Shown: positions 8,554-18,099, numbered from the stretch's first letter. The stretch: 64,000 nt of DNA from an uncultured Myxococcales bacterium (GCA_937980205.1 CALJKW010000012.1:52426-116425), one strand, 5' to 3'. The notes: generated by a model from the sequence alone, not told the origin. A program made the numbers and translations.

Positions 8554-9777
8554 TCAGCGCCGCTTCTTCCGTTTCCCCGTCGAGCTCCGCTCCGCGACGG
8601 CCTCGAGCTCCGGCGACAGCTCGACGTTGCGGTCGGGCGGCACGATGCTGCGGTCGGTCTCATCGCCGAGCGCAGGCAGCTGCCAGTCGGTGTCCTCGAG
8701 CTGGTGCGCGACCTTCACCTTCTCGCTCGCCTCTCGCTTCATCGGGCGCAGCTTCGCGGTCACCGGCTCGTGGCCGGCGGTGTCGACGACCTCGGTGGAC
8801 TCGAGCTGACCGAAGCTGCCGGCGACGCGCTTGGGCAGCTTCAGCGCCGGGCCCAGCTTCTTCTTCCACAGCCTCACCTCGGCGCCGATCTCCTCGCGGC
8901 TGGGGCCGGGGTACGCTTCGAGGAAGTCGCGCAGCCGCTCTTCGAACGCCTTCGCCGTCTTCAGGCGCTTCTTCGGGTCGTGCGCGCTCGCGTCGGCGAC
9001 GATGTCGACGAGCTCGCGCGGCAGGCTGGGCCGCAGCGTGTCCGCGCGCGGAAGGCCGTGCTTCACGATCGCCTGAAACACCATCGGAGGAGCGCTGAGG
9101 TCGCCGTGCGGCTTCGAGCCGGTCACGAGCTCCCAGAGCGTCGCGCCCATCGCGTAGACGTCGCTCTTCGGAGTCGCCTCGTGGTCGAGCAGGTACTCCG
9201 GGGACATGTACCGGGCCTTCCCCTTGCGCAGCCCCGTCTGCGTCGTCACCTCGGAGATGTCCGCGCGCGCGATGCCGAAGTCGACGAGCCGCACGCGCCC
9301 CTCGACGTCGACCATGATGTTGTCCGGCGAGACGTCGCGGTGCACGACGTTGAGCAGCTCGCCGTTCAGGTTCGTCAGCGTGTGCGCGTAGTGCAGGCCG
9401 GCGCAGGCGTCGGCGATGAGCGCCGCGGCGAACGAAGGCTTCAGCGGACCGGAGTGCAGGTCCATCGAGGTGCGCAGGTCGAGGCCGTCGATGAGCTCGA
9501 GGACGAGGTACCAGTCGTCGTCGACGTTGCCCTGGTCGAGCACGCGCACGACGTTCGGGTGATTGAGGCGCGCGGCGAGCTTCACCTCGTCGAGGAACAT
9601 GCGCAGCAGCCGCTCGTCCTGCGAGAGGTGCGAGTGCACGCGCTTGAGCACGACGTACGGGTTGCGGCGATCGTCGAACGTCGGCTTCGCGAGCCAGACC
9701 TCGGCCATGCCGCCCATGCCGAGCTTGCGCTCGAGCAGGTAGTCGCCGAACCGGTCACCGGGCTTGAGGCGGAGCAC
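8554..9777 (-). CDS. Ser/Thr protein kinase (Hanks type)
   Basis: 407 residues from the GTG at 9777 (MLRLKPGDRFGDYLLERK). All core kinase motifs are present: glycine loop LGMGGMAEVW, ATP-site Lys in YVVLKRVH, catalytic loop HRDVSPDN, DFG in VDFGIARA, and activation-segment end MSPEYLLD. HRDVSPDN in place of HRDLKPEN is typical of many myxobacterial kinases. The kinase domain fills about 10-280; the remaining tail is charged, ends TGKRKKRR, and has no membrane segment, so the enzyme is probably cytosolic. It is divergently transcribed from the lipoprotein gene at 9847 across 69 bases. Substrates are unknown. Confidence 0.92.
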   Translation of the reverse strand: MLRLKPGDRFGDYLLERKLGMGGMAEVWLAKPTFDDRRNPYVVLKRVHSHLSQDERLLRMFLDEVKLAARLNHPNVVRVLDQGNVDDDWYLVLELIDGLDLRTSMDLHSGPLKPSFAAALIADACAGLHYAHTLTNLNGELLNVVHRDVSPDNIMVDVEGRVRLVDFGIARADISEVTTQTGLRKGKARYMSPEYLLDHEATPKSDVYAMGATLWELVTGSKPHGDLSAPPMVFQAIVKHGLPRADTLRPSLPRELVDIVADASAHDPKKRLKTAKAFEERLRDFLEAYPGPSREEIGAEVRLWKKKLGPALKLPKRVAGSFGQLESTEVVDTAGHEPVTAKLRPMKREASEKVKVAHQLEDTDWQLPALGDETDRSIVPPDRNVELSPELEAVAERSSTGKRKKRR

Positions 9778-9846
9778 CGGCGTGCATCTTGCTCGATCGC
9801 CGGCGCGAGCGCGCAGATATGTCCGACTGCTGGTACACCGGCGCGG

Positions 9847-11193
9847 GTGAGGCTCCTTCGCCCGTCCCTCGTCCTTCTCTTCTTGCTCGCCGCCGGCTGC
9901 GACTGCCGCGGCGGCGGCCTGCGACCGAGCCCGGACGCCGGCTGTCCCAACGACATCTGCGCCACCGTCAGCTGTCCGGCCCCCGCGACCGTGAAGGTCG
10001 GCGAAGAGCTCACGGTCACCGGCAAGGTGAACGACGCCTACGGTGAAGAGCCGACCGAGTGGAGCGTGTCGAAGGCGCCGATGGGCTCTCTCGCCCGGCC
10101 GGCGACACCGGATGAGCTCTCGACGCGGTTCACGCCCGACGTCGTCGGCGCGTACACGCTCGAGCTGTGCACCGTCATCGGCGAGGCGAAGTGCTGCACC
10201 GCCGACGTGAACGTGATGCCGGCGTGCTCGAACCCGCCTCCGCCCCCGGCGAGCACCGCGTGCGTGACGAGCTGGGACGGGCGGCCGATCGTGCAGTTCG
10301 CGGCCGTGCCGGCGGGGCTCACGTACCAGCTGGTCGATGGAACCGGGCAGGTGCTGGCCACGGCGACGGCGGGGCACAACCACCTGCGGCCGGCGACGCG
10401 CATCGCTCCGGGAGCGGAGCCGCCGGGCCAGAGCCTGACGTTGTCGGTCCGCTCGTGCACCAGCGCAGACCTGCGGTGCTGCTCGACGCCGACCGCGGTG
10501 GCGGTGAACGTGGTCTCGGTGTGCACGACGCCGGTGGCGCCGACCGCCTCGAACGTGGTGCTCAGCGAATACGTGGTGAACGGCGAGGGCACCTGTCCTT
10601 CGGTCGACTGCATGACGCAGGACACCTGCCAGGCCGGCGAAGCGGTGGAGATCACCAACCTGTCGAACTGCCCCGTCACGCTGGCGGGTCATCACTTCGC
10701 GTACCGCAACGCGAACGCCTCGGCGCAGAGCCTGAGGTGGATGAACTTCGGCGCCGCGGACGTCATCCCGCCGCGCGGCGTCTACGTGGCGATTCGCAGC
10801 CGCATGTACGCGCCGACGTGCGCCGCGCCGCTCCCGCCCGAGTCGGCGGGGCTGTACGGCCTCAACATCTCGACGCTCGCGATGCAGGGCCCGAACCTGT
10901 GCAACGGCTGGTTCAACAACAACGGCGGCGGCATGTCCGAGCTGCGCATCGCGCGCGGCGTGGTGCCGATGGGCGGTGACCCGAGCTTCACCGGCGCCGC
11001 CATCGCCCGCATCGCGCCGTACCAGTCCTCGAGCGCCTCGTGCACCAGCGTCGGCTTCGACGCCGTCGACTCGTGCGGCTCGGTGATGGCCGGCACCGAG
11101 CCGACGGCGATGCTTCAGCCGAACCAGCTCGGCCGGCTCTGGCACCCGTGCGACGCGGTGGTGAACCCCGTGCCGGCGTGCGTGCGGGACTGA
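9847..11193 (+). CDS. Lipoprotein with lamin-tail-like domain
   Basis: 448 residues from the GTG at 9847; signal and lipobox LLFLLAAGC. An N-terminal region of about 230 residues has Ig-like beta segments (VKVGEELTVTGKV) and paired cysteines (CCTADV, CCSTPT). The C-terminal part begins VVLSEYVVNGEG and continues with AVEITNLSNCPVTLAG and PPRGVYVAI, the pattern of lamin-tail (LTD) domains found in many exported bacterial proteins. LTD domains are thought to anchor or present proteins at the surface; no enzyme motif is visible. The start was chosen for the lipobox; upstream in-frame sequence is Arg-rich and antisense to the kinase. Confidence 0.8.
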   Translation: MRLLRPSLVLLFLLAAGCDCRGGGLRPSPDAGCPNDICATVSCPAPATVKVGEELTVTGKVNDAYGEEPTEWSVSKAPMGSLARPATPDELSTRFTPDVVGAYTLELCTVIGEAKCCTADVNVMPACSNPPPPPASTACVTSWDGRPIVQFAAVPAGLTYQLVDGTGQVLATATAGHNHLRPATRIAPGAEPPGQSLTLSVRSCTSADLRCCSTPTAVAVNVVSVCTTPVAPTASNVVLSEYVVNGEGTCPSVDCMTQDTCQAGEAVEITNLSNCPVTLAGHHFAYRNANASAQSLRWMNFGAADVIPPRGVYVAIRSRMYAPTCAAPLPPESAGLYGLNISTLAMQGPNLCNGWFNNNGGGMSELRIARGVVPMGGDPSFTGAAIARIAPYQSSSASCTSVGFDAVDSCGSVMAGTEPTAMLQPNQLGRLWHPCDAVVNPVPACVRD

Positions 11194-11208
11194 TCTATCG
11201 TGTTCGGC

Positions 11209-11661
11209 ATGAGGCGCGTCGCCGTCGTCGCCGTGTCGCTGACTCTGCTGTTCGCCATCGAGGCCTGTCGCATGTGCACGCTCGTCGGCTGCGCCGACGA
11301 GCTCACCCTCGAGGTACGCGCGCCGGACGGCGGCCTGGTCGAGGCGTTCCGCGGCTCAGTCACGCTCCCCGATGGCGAGCACGCGTTCGAGTGCCCCGCC
11401 GACGCAAGTCTCGAGGGGCAGTACACGTGCCCCACGCCGGGCGTCATCGAGGTGAACCTCAGCTGGATCGGGCGACCGTCGTCGGGGGTCAGCCGGAACA
11501 TCGGCACGCCCGTCGACACGCTGCCGGTCAGCGTCACCGCGGAAGACGGAGGCCTCGGCTGGTCGCGTGCGCTTTCCCCCTCGACGTGGTTCGCGAACGG
11601 TGAGGCCTGCGGGCCCGAGTGCATCGCCCACCACGAGGTGGTCACGCTCGAGAAGCGTTAG
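11209..11661 (+). CDS. Small exported hypothetical protein
   Basis: 150 residues from the ATG at 11209, 15 bases after the previous stop, so probably in the same transcript. A hydrophobic signal MRRVAVVAVSLTLLFAIEAC resembles a lipobox but has Glu before Ala-Cys, so lipidation is uncertain. The mature part is a single small beta domain (LTLEVRAPDGG, GEHAFECPAD, GVIEVNLSWIG) with six cysteines, like a carboxypeptidase-regulatory or Ig-like fold. No catalytic residues or family are recognised. The GTG at 11200 is an alternative start that adds only three residues. Confidence 0.7.
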   Translation: MRRVAVVAVSLTLLFAIEACRMCTLVGCADELTLEVRAPDGGLVEAFRGSVTLPDGEHAFECPADASLEGQYTCPTPGVIEVNLSWIGRPSSGVSRNIGTPVDTLPVSVTAEDGGLGWSRALSPSTWFANGEACGPECIAHHEVVTLEKR

Positions 11662-11753
11662 GCGGCGGTCTTCAAAGGCCCATCGCGACTCGAGAGCTCG
11701 GATGTGACTTCCGGCACATGTGGGCCCCTGCGCGAGCCCGTACCTTGCCGTGC

Positions 11754-12872
11754 ATGAACGCAAGACACTTCGCGGTGGCGGTGGCGGTGCTCGGCAGCGC
11801 GTGCGGCGTGCCTCAGGACCTGAACTACAACACCGGCCGGCTCGGCAACCTGTCGATCGCCAGCTGGGGGCCGCAGGCGGCGCGGGTTCCGCTGGTGGTC
11901 GGCGTCACGCGCGCGAACTCGGGCCGGCACGTGTGCTCGTCGTATCCGGGCTTCGGCTCGCTGCCGGGCGGGACGAGGTGCGAGTTCACCGGGCGCGTCG
12001 TCACCGTGACGTCGATCGACTCGGTCGAGTGCCCCAACGGCGGCTGCACGGCGCGCGTCATCGACCCGAGCAGCGTCGAAGTCACCGGCACCGCCACCGG
12101 CCGCCCGCTGCTGCGCGTGACCGCGACGCTCGACGACGGCAGCGTCGTGACCGACGAGCACGAGCTCGAGCTCGTGGAGATCGACTCCGTCCGCATCGAC
12201 TGCGCGCGCGGCTGCACGGGGCCGCACGCAGTGCTCGTGGGCTCGCGCGTGGACATCTCCTTCGCGGCCTTCGGCGCTGACGCGGGCGTCCCGCAGAAGG
12301 TCGAGGTGAGCGAAGGCGACGGCCTCGTGGAGATCGGCCCGCGCGTGTACGGCAGATACGAGTACGACTACGGCTCCGCGCTCGACGGGTGGGTCCCGGT
12401 GAGCATCACCGCCAAGAAGGCCGGCGTCGCGACGCTGCGCCTCAAGCTCGGCCCGTTCGAGACGACGCGCACGCTGCGCATCGCGGCTCCGGACGAAGCG
12501 GTGGCCGGCGAGCTGTGGACGCCGGCGAAGTCGCCGTGGGTCGCCGATGCGAGCGGTCTGGGCCACGACCGGCTCGGCACGCGCGTGGACGCCGACTACA
12601 CGGTGCGCATCTACAAGAACACGTTCGGCTCGACGGAGGAGCTCGTCCTCGCGTGGAAGCTGCGGGACGGGGCCTACGCGCTCGGTGGCGCGCCGAGCAT
12701 CACCGCCGACCCGGCTGCAGCGCTGCGCCGGCCGTCGGAAGGTGAGGTGCCGGATCCGATCACGCTCCGGGTCGACGGCAAGAAGGCGGGCGCCGGCGCG
12801 AACATGGTCCTGCGCGGCCAGCTCGGCGCGGCGACGCTCGAGCAGAGCCTGCGCGTCGGCCAGGAAGAGTGA
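11754..12872 (+). CDS. Exported protein with Ig-like beta domains
   Basis: 372 residues from the ATG at 11754 (MNARHFAVAVAVLGSACG, lipobox-like SAC). Upstream in-frame codons lack a signal peptide and were rejected. The mature protein is a run of beta domains: VVTVTSIDSVECP, a second block LELVEIDSVRIDCARGC, and a third ending TTRTLRIAAPDEAV. These resemble bacterial Ig-like (Big) repeats. Cysteines occur in pairs. Function unknown; an extracytoplasmic location is inferred from the signal. It is separated by 92 bases from the gene before and 153 from the glycosidase after. Confidence 0.7.
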   Translation: MNARHFAVAVAVLGSACGVPQDLNYNTGRLGNLSIASWGPQAARVPLVVGVTRANSGRHVCSSYPGFGSLPGGTRCEFTGRVVTVTSIDSVECPNGGCTARVIDPSSVEVTGTATGRPLLRVTATLDDGSVVTDEHELELVEIDSVRIDCARGCTGPHAVLVGSRVDISFAAFGADAGVPQKVEVSEGDGLVEIGPRVYGRYEYDYGSALDGWVPVSITAKKAGVATLRLKLGPFETTRTLRIAAPDEAVAGELWTPAKSPWVADASGLGHDRLGTRVDADYTVRIYKNTFGSTEELVLAWKLRDGAYALGGAPSITADPAAALRRPSEGEVPDPITLRVDGKKAGAGANMVLRGQLGAATLEQSLRVGQEE

Positions 12873-12910
12873 GCCCCACGTGCGCTGTCACGGCGCGCTG
12901 ACCCTGCCCC

Positions 12911-12924
12911 GAGACACGTGTCTC
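12911..12924. promoter_or_regulatory. 14-base perfect palindrome, possible operator
   Basis: GAGACACGTGTCTC lies about 100 bases upstream of the glycosidase start and 38 after the previous stop. Perfect dyads of this size in a promoter region often bind dimeric regulators, but no regulator is encoded next to it. Confidence 0.3.
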
Positions 12925-12968
12925 CCCGAGGGTGACGGTCGCGAACGCTGCTGCGGGCACTTGCGACG

Positions 12969-12990
12969 ACCGGGCGCTGGAACGCCCGGT
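12969..12990 (+). other. Hairpin upstream of glycosidase gene
   Basis: Perfect 8-base arms ACCGGGCG / CGCCCGGT enclose a 6-base loop, 35 bases before the glycosidase start. No T-run follows, so it is not a classical terminator. It could be a leader structure or chance in G+C-rich DNA. Confidence 0.3.
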
Positions 12991-13025
12991 GCAACCGTCG
13001 CCCTCCGGCCGAAGAGGAGCAGCAG

Positions 13026-15575
13026 ATGCGAAGCGTTTCGTGCGCCGCAGTCGCGGCGCTGCTGGTGGCGTGTGCAGGAGGCCTGGAGCAGTCCGAAGAC
13101 GAAGGCCCTCTCGGCGAGCTGGACGACGGGCTCGGAGCGCCGTTCTCCGTCTCGGTGCAGGTCGCGGCGCCGCCCGCGACGCGGTGGGTGTCTCCCGGAA
13201 TCTGGGGCGTGAACGGCGGGCTCACCGCAGGGGCGGACGGGGGCAGAACCCTGCAGCAGTGGCGCGAGTACGTGGCTCCCGATGCTCCGCACCAGGCCGA
13301 CGCGCGCGTGCGCCGGCTCGGCATCAAGCAGCTCCGCTTCCCCGGAGGCTGCGGCGCCGACACGTTCGACTGGAAGACGAGCACCCACTACCGCTACGCC
13401 GACGACGGAGGCACGGCCGTCATCAAGACGCCGCGGGTCTCGGTGCGCGACGCGCTCGACTACGCAGACTCCATCGGCGCCGAGCTCGTCTACACGATGA
13501 ACGTCGAGACGCGCGGGCTGCCCAACCCCTGCGGCGAGCGACCTGCGTACCCCGGGCGCGCGACCGAGGCCGAGAACAAGCGCATCCTGCTCGCCGACGC
13601 GCGGCTGCTCCTCTCGCAGCCGTGGGCCTCGCGCATTCGCCACATCGAGCTGGGCAACGAGCCGTGGGGCGCGTGGGCGAAGATGCCGCGCGCGTACTTC
13701 GAGACGGCGCACGAGTTCGCCGCGCTCATCAAGAGCATCGACCCCTACATCCACGTCTCGGTCGCCGGCTCGCCCACCACGGGCAACAACATGGCCGGCG
13801 CGCCCGACTCGGGAATGCCCACGCCCGACGACGTGGAGTGGACGAAGGTCGCGCGCGAGTACCGCACCGCGCGCTGCAGCTACGCGCCGTGCTTCGACGC
13901 CATCACCGACCACCCCTACGGCTGGGCGGGCTGGGCGTGGCAGCAGCAGAACATTCCGAACCCGGCGAGCTTCCCCGGCGCGTCGGCGTACTACGCGCTC
14001 ACCAACGCGTGGGCGATGGACAAGCGCCTCGCCGATTACGCCGGCAGCGACCTCTCGCTCTCCGAGTGGAACCTCAAGTGTTGGGAGTCCGGCAGCATCG
14101 TGCGGCTGGGGTTGATCAACCCGGGCTTCGAGGCGGGCGCGGTGCGGTGGACGGCGTGGGAGCGCTTCCCGGAGGGGCGCGACGCCCGCGGAGCGCCCAT
14201 CGACGAGAACCGCATCGAGGTCGTCACCACGGGCGCCCGGGTCGGCTCGTCCGCGATGAAGGTGCGGCTCGGGCGCGCCACCGGCAACTGGGGAGACACG
14301 GTGCAGGCCGCGCAGAGCGTCGACGTCCGCGGCAATCGCCGCGTCATCGCCACCCTCTGGGTGAAGACGAATCAGCCCCGCAACACGCAGGTCATTCTTC
14401 AGCAGACCAACCCCGGCGCGCACCAGTGGTGGCACGTCGCCGAGGACACGCTCGAGACGCTGCGTCCCAACACGTGGCAGGGCGTGACCATCACGGGCGA
14501 CACCTTCGCCGACACCACGCAGCTGTCGCTGGTGCTGCGCGTTCACAAGAACCGCGACGAGTGGGGCTCGAGCCCCGCGGCGGTCGAGGCCTACTTCGAC
14601 GGCGCCGAGCTGCGCGACGTCACGGACCAGGTCGGGTGGGCCGTGCCTTCGGTCAACACCGCCGAGCACGGCTTCTACGTCTTCGAGAACCTCATGCTCA
14701 TGGCGCAGAAGGGCGTCGCGATGGCGCACTACCACGCCTTCTCGCGAGGCCGGTGCGGCCTGTTGAACCCGCGGCTGCCGTTCAGCGGAATGGGGCAGGC
14801 GTTTTCGCTCACGTCGGCAGCTGCCGGCGGCACGGTCCTCGACACGAAGGCGCAGGGCCCGGTGTTCCGCGTTCCGAGCCACGGCTGCACCAGCCTCGCG
14901 TGTGTCCCGGCGAACGCCGCGCTCCCGTTCGTGAGCGCGTACGCCGTGCTCGACGAAGACCAGCACACGGTGCACGTCTTCCTCGCGAACCGGCACACCG
15001 CGCGGCCGGCCGCGGTGACGGTGGGCTTCAGCGGCCTCGACATGGCGAGCCGAAACGCGCTCGAGGTGACGACGCTGCGCGCGCCCGACTTCGCGACGCC
15101 CGGCTTCACCGAGAGCGCCACGACGTCGCTGCGCCCCAGCCCTGGCGCGCTGCTGTCGGTGACGGTGCCTCCGGTCGGGCTGGTGAGGGCGACGCTGCGG
15201 CTCGACCGGACGTACACCGTCGAGGGAGTTCCCACCTGCGACCCGGGCAAGACGCTCGCGCAGGGCACCGAGCGCGCGCGGCTCGTGTACGCGTTCTGGC
15301 CGCCGGGAAACCTGACGTGGGCGTCGACTGCGCTGAAGGTCGGCGCGGTGGCGACCGGCGAGCTGCGGCCCGCGCACCCGCTCAACGCGCTCTACGTGTA
15401 CATGCAGACCGAGACCGGAGAGGTGCTGCCGCCCTTCGGCGCTCCGCCCCACGCGGGCATCGTGTTCGCGGACGTGTTCAACCCGCGCACGTGGATGGCG
15501 CAGCTCACCGCGACGAAGGTGCCCTCGGGCACGTGGCGAATCCGGTACCGGGCTCCGCCGCGGTGGTGCCGGTGA
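13026..15575 (+). CDS. GH51-like arabinofuranosidase-family lipoprotein with inserted CBM-like domain
   Basis: 849 residues; GAGGAG lies six bases before the ATG and the lipobox is ALLVAC. The barrel shows GH51/clan-A landmarks: LRFPGGCGADTFDW near residue 105, acid/base candidate in LGNEPWGAW, and nucleophile candidate in LSEWNLK. Directly after that strand comes a module of about 170 residues (GLINPGFEAGAVRWTAW ... AYFDGAEL) that resembles a carbohydrate-binding module of the CBM4/9 type. The barrel then resumes at GWAVPSVNTAEHGFYVFENL, followed by C-terminal beta domains. It probably cleaves arabinose-containing or related polysaccharide outside the cell. Substrate specificity cannot be read from sequence, and related clan-A families remain possible. 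Confidence 0.75.
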   Translation: MRSVSCAAVAALLVACAGGLEQSEDEGPLGELDDGLGAPFSVSVQVAAPPATRWVSPGIWGVNGGLTAGADGGRTLQQWREYVAPDAPHQADARVRRLGIKQLRFPGGCGADTFDWKTSTHYRYADDGGTAVIKTPRVSVRDALDYADSIGAELVYTMNVETRGLPNPCGERPAYPGRATEAENKRILLADARLLLSQPWASRIRHIELGNEPWGAWAKMPRAYFETAHEFAALIKSIDPYIHVSVAGSPTTGNNMAGAPDSGMPTPDDVEWTKVAREYRTARCSYAPCFDAITDHPYGWAGWAWQQQNIPNPASFPGASAYYALTNAWAMDKRLADYAGSDLSLSEWNLKCWESGSIVRLGLINPGFEAGAVRWTAWERFPEGRDARGAPIDENRIEVVTTGARVGSSAMKVRLGRATGNWGDTVQAAQSVDVRGNRRVIATLWVKTNQPRNTQVILQQTNPGAHQWWHVAEDTLETLRPNTWQGVTITGDTFADTTQLSLVLRVHKNRDEWGSSPAAVEAYFDGAELRDVTDQVGWAVPSVNTAEHGFYVFENLMLMAQKGVAMAHYHAFSRGRCGLLNPRLPFSGMGQAFSLTSAAAGGTVLDTKAQGPVFRVPSHGCTSLACVPANAALPFVSAYAVLDEDQHTVHVFLANRHTARPAAVTVGFSGLDMASRNALEVTTLRAPDFATPGFTESATTSLRPSPGALLSVTVPPVGLVRATLRLDRTYTVEGVPTCDPGKTLAQGTERARLVYAFWPPGNLTWASTALKVGAVATGELRPAHPLNALYVYMQTETGEVLPPFGAPPHAGIVFADVFNPRTWMAQLTATKVPSGTWRIRYRAPPRWCR

Positions 15576-15588
15576 GCGCGCTCGAGCG

Positions 15589-18048
15589 TCACCCTTTGAT
15601 CCTCTTGTTCTCCGGGTCGAAGAGCGGCTTGAGCGAGGCCTTGGCGGGGTACTTCACGCCGGCGATCTCGACCTCCCACGTGCCCGACTCGATGAACGCG
15701 GCGTCGACGGCGGTGTCGCCGCCTTCGATCATCGCGAGGCCGACGGCGCCGCCGAGCGTGTGCCCGTACGACGCGGCGCGCACGTAGCCGACCGACTTGC
15801 CGTCGCGCCACACCGGCTCGGCGTGGAACATGAGCGGCTTGGGGTCGAGCACCTGCACCTGGAGCAGCCGGCGCTTGAGCGGCCCTTCCGCCTTCTTGCG
15901 CAGCACGGCGTCTTTGCCGATGAAGCCGCCGGGCTTCTTCAGGTCCACGGCGAAGCCCAGGCCCGCCTCGAGCACCGAGTCGGTGTTGTCGATGTCGTGG
16001 CCGTAGTCGCGGTAGCCCTTCTCCATGCGGCACGAGGCGAGCGTCTTGAGGCCCGCGTGCCTGAGCCCGAACTTCTCACCCGCGGCGACGAGCTGCCGGT
16101 ACACGTGCACCGCCTGCTCGGTGGGGATGTAGAGCTCGTAGCCCAGCTCGCCGAGGTACGTGATGCGCACGCAGAGCACCTGCGCGAAGCCGATGTCGAG
16201 CTCCTTCGCGCAGCGGAAGGGGAACGCGTCGTTCGAGAGGTCGGCGCTGGTCACGGCCTGCATCACGTCGCGCGCACGCGGGCCCTGCACGTTGAGCTGG
16301 GCCCACGCGCCGGTGACGTCGGCGCAGAAGCCGTGGCCCTCGTCGAGCGCGCGCTTGAGCCGCGCGTGCACGTGCCGCCGCGCGGTGTCGCTGGCGACCA
16401 CCCAGTAGTCGCGCTCGCCGAGCTTGGTGACGGTGAGGTCGGCCTCGAGCGTGCCGCGCTCGTTCAGCCACTGCGTGTACGTGATGCGGTTGAGCTCCTT
16501 GTCGACGTCGTTCGCCGAGAGCTGGTTCAGGATTCGGCCGGCGTCGCGGCCCTCGACCTTGAACTTCGACATGAACGACATGTCCATGACGATGACGCCC
16601 TCGCGCGCGGCGCGGTGCTCGGCCTCCCACTGCGGCCACCAGGCCGGGCGGCCGAACGAGAGCGGCCCGGCTTCGGCGACCTTGCCGGGGCCGGCGTACC
16701 AGTCGGGCGACTCCCAGCCGCTGACGTCGCGGAAGAACGCGCCCTGCTTCTCGAGCTCCGAGTAGAGCGGAGAGCGCCGAGCGTCTCGCGCCGTCTTCAT
16801 CGGCTTGAACGGGTAGTGGCACGCGTAGACCATGCCGAGCGACTCGACGGTGCGGGTGCGGCGGTAGGCCGGCGTCGTCTGGTACGGCTCGAGCCGGTCG
16901 ATGTGCATGCCGGTGACGTCGACGTCGGGGTGGCCGTCGACGACCCACTGCGCGACGGCGCGGCCGAGGCCGCCGCCGGTGAGGATGCCGATGCTGTTGA
17001 GGCCCGCGGCGACGAAGTAGTTCTTCACCTCGGGCGACTCGCCGACGATGGGCCTCAAGTCGGGCGTGAAGCTCTCGGGGCCGCAGAAGAGCTTCTTGAG
17101 GCCGGCGCCGGCGACCTCGGGGACACGCGAGAGCGCCTTCTCGATGTACGGCGTCATGCGGTCCCAGTCGGGGGGAATCTCTCCGAACGAGAAGTCCTGC
17201 GGGGCGCCCTCGACCTTCCACGGCGCGCACACCGGCTCGAAGAGGCCGACCATCATGCCGCCGCCTTCTTCGCGGTAGTAGCCGTAGCAGGCGGGGTCCT
17301 CGAGCACCGGCCAGCTCTTGTCGATGGTCGGGAGCTTCTCGGTGATGAGGTAGTAGTGCTCGGCCGACTGCAGCGGCACGCTGATGCCGCTCTTCGCGGC
17401 GAGCTGCCGCGCCCACATGCCGGCGCAGTTGACGACGTACTCGCACTGGATGGTGCCGTGCGCGGTGCGCACGCCGCTGACGCGGCCGTTCGTGATGACG
17501 ACGTCCTCGACCGCGACGCCTTCGAGCACGGTGGCGCCTTTGAGCTTCGCGCCCTTCGCGAGCGCCATGGTGACGTCGACGGGGTCGGCGCGGCCGTCGC
17601 CCTTCACGTAGAAGCCGGCGAGCACGTCGTCGATGCGCGCGAGCGGGAAGAGCTCTTTCACCTGCGAGGGAGAGATCTCCTGCACGTCGACGCCGCAGCG
17701 GCGGTTGAACGCCGAGACGCGCCGGTACTCTTCGAGGCGGTCGGCGTCGGACGCGACCTCGATGAACCCGACGGGGCGGAAGCCGGTCGCCTGCCCGGTC
17801 TCGGCCTCGAGCCGCGCGTAGAGGTCGCGCGTGTACTTGCGCAGCTCGGTCGACGTCTCGCTCGTCGAGCCGAACGTGACCATCAGCCCCGCGGCGTGCC
17901 ACGTCGTGCCCGAGGTGAGGCGGTCGCGCTCGAGCAGCACGGTGTCGCGCCAGCCGAGGTGCGCGAGGTGGTAGGCGACGGAGCAGCCGATGACACCGCC
18001 GCCGATGACGACGACGCGGGCGCGAGAGGGGAGGGCTGGAGCGGTCAT
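15589..18048 (-). CDS. Dimethylglycine/sarcosine dehydrogenase-like flavoprotein
   Basis: 819 residues. The N-terminal half is a DAO-type FAD oxidoreductase: dinucleotide motif VVVIGGGVIGCSVAYHL, then TSGTTWHAAGL, whose His matches the covalent flavin-binding His of dimethylglycine and sarcosine dehydrogenases. The C-terminal half, from about 440, is a GcvT-like folate-binding domain plus its barrel (WLNERGTLEADLTV, YIGELGYELY-like YLGELGYELYIP, GFIGKDAV). Length and order match the mitochondrial/bacterial DMGDH-SARDH family, which demethylates N-methylglycines and passes the methyl group to tetrahydrofolate. It has no signal peptide, so it is cytosolic. No other choline/betaine genes are adjacent. 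Which methylated amine it uses is not decidable here. Confidence 0.88.
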   Translation of the reverse strand: MTAPALPSRARVVVIGGGVIGCSVAYHLAHLGWRDTVLLERDRLTSGTTWHAAGLMVTFGSTSETSTELRKYTRDLYARLEAETGQATGFRPVGFIEVASDADRLEEYRRVSAFNRRCGVDVQEISPSQVKELFPLARIDDVLAGFYVKGDGRADPVDVTMALAKGAKLKGATVLEGVAVEDVVITNGRVSGVRTAHGTIQCEYVVNCAGMWARQLAAKSGISVPLQSAEHYYLITEKLPTIDKSWPVLEDPACYGYYREEGGGMMVGLFEPVCAPWKVEGAPQDFSFGEIPPDWDRMTPYIEKALSRVPEVAGAGLKKLFCGPESFTPDLRPIVGESPEVKNYFVAAGLNSIGILTGGGLGRAVAQWVVDGHPDVDVTGMHIDRLEPYQTTPAYRRTRTVESLGMVYACHYPFKPMKTARDARRSPLYSELEKQGAFFRDVSGWESPDWYAGPGKVAEAGPLSFGRPAWWPQWEAEHRAAREGVIVMDMSFMSKFKVEGRDAGRILNQLSANDVDKELNRITYTQWLNERGTLEADLTVTKLGERDYWVVASDTARRHVHARLKRALDEGHGFCADVTGAWAQLNVQGPRARDVMQAVTSADLSNDAFPFRCAKELDIGFAQVLCVRITYLGELGYELYIPTEQAVHVYRQLVAAGEKFGLRHAGLKTLASCRMEKGYRDYGHDIDNTDSVLEAGLGFAVDLKKPGGFIGKDAVLRKKAEGPLKRRLLQVQVLDPKPLMFHAEPVWRDGKSVGYVRAASYGHTLGGAVGLAMIEGGDTAVDAAFIESGTWEVEIAGVKYPAKASLKPLFDPENKRIKG

Positions 18049-18099
18049 GTCTGGCCACGCCTTACCACTCGACGCTGCGCCCGGGCGACGGCGGCCCGG

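Noticed and set aside
11716..11736. GGCAC...CTGC sequence before the Ig-like protein gene, as a sigma-54 promoter
   Set aside because: No GG/GC pair has the required ten-base spacing.
12888..15452. Reverse-strand open frame antisense to the glycosidase
   Set aside because: Arg/Val/Gly-rich composition with no recognisable motif; the forward frame has catalytic motifs and a ribosome site.
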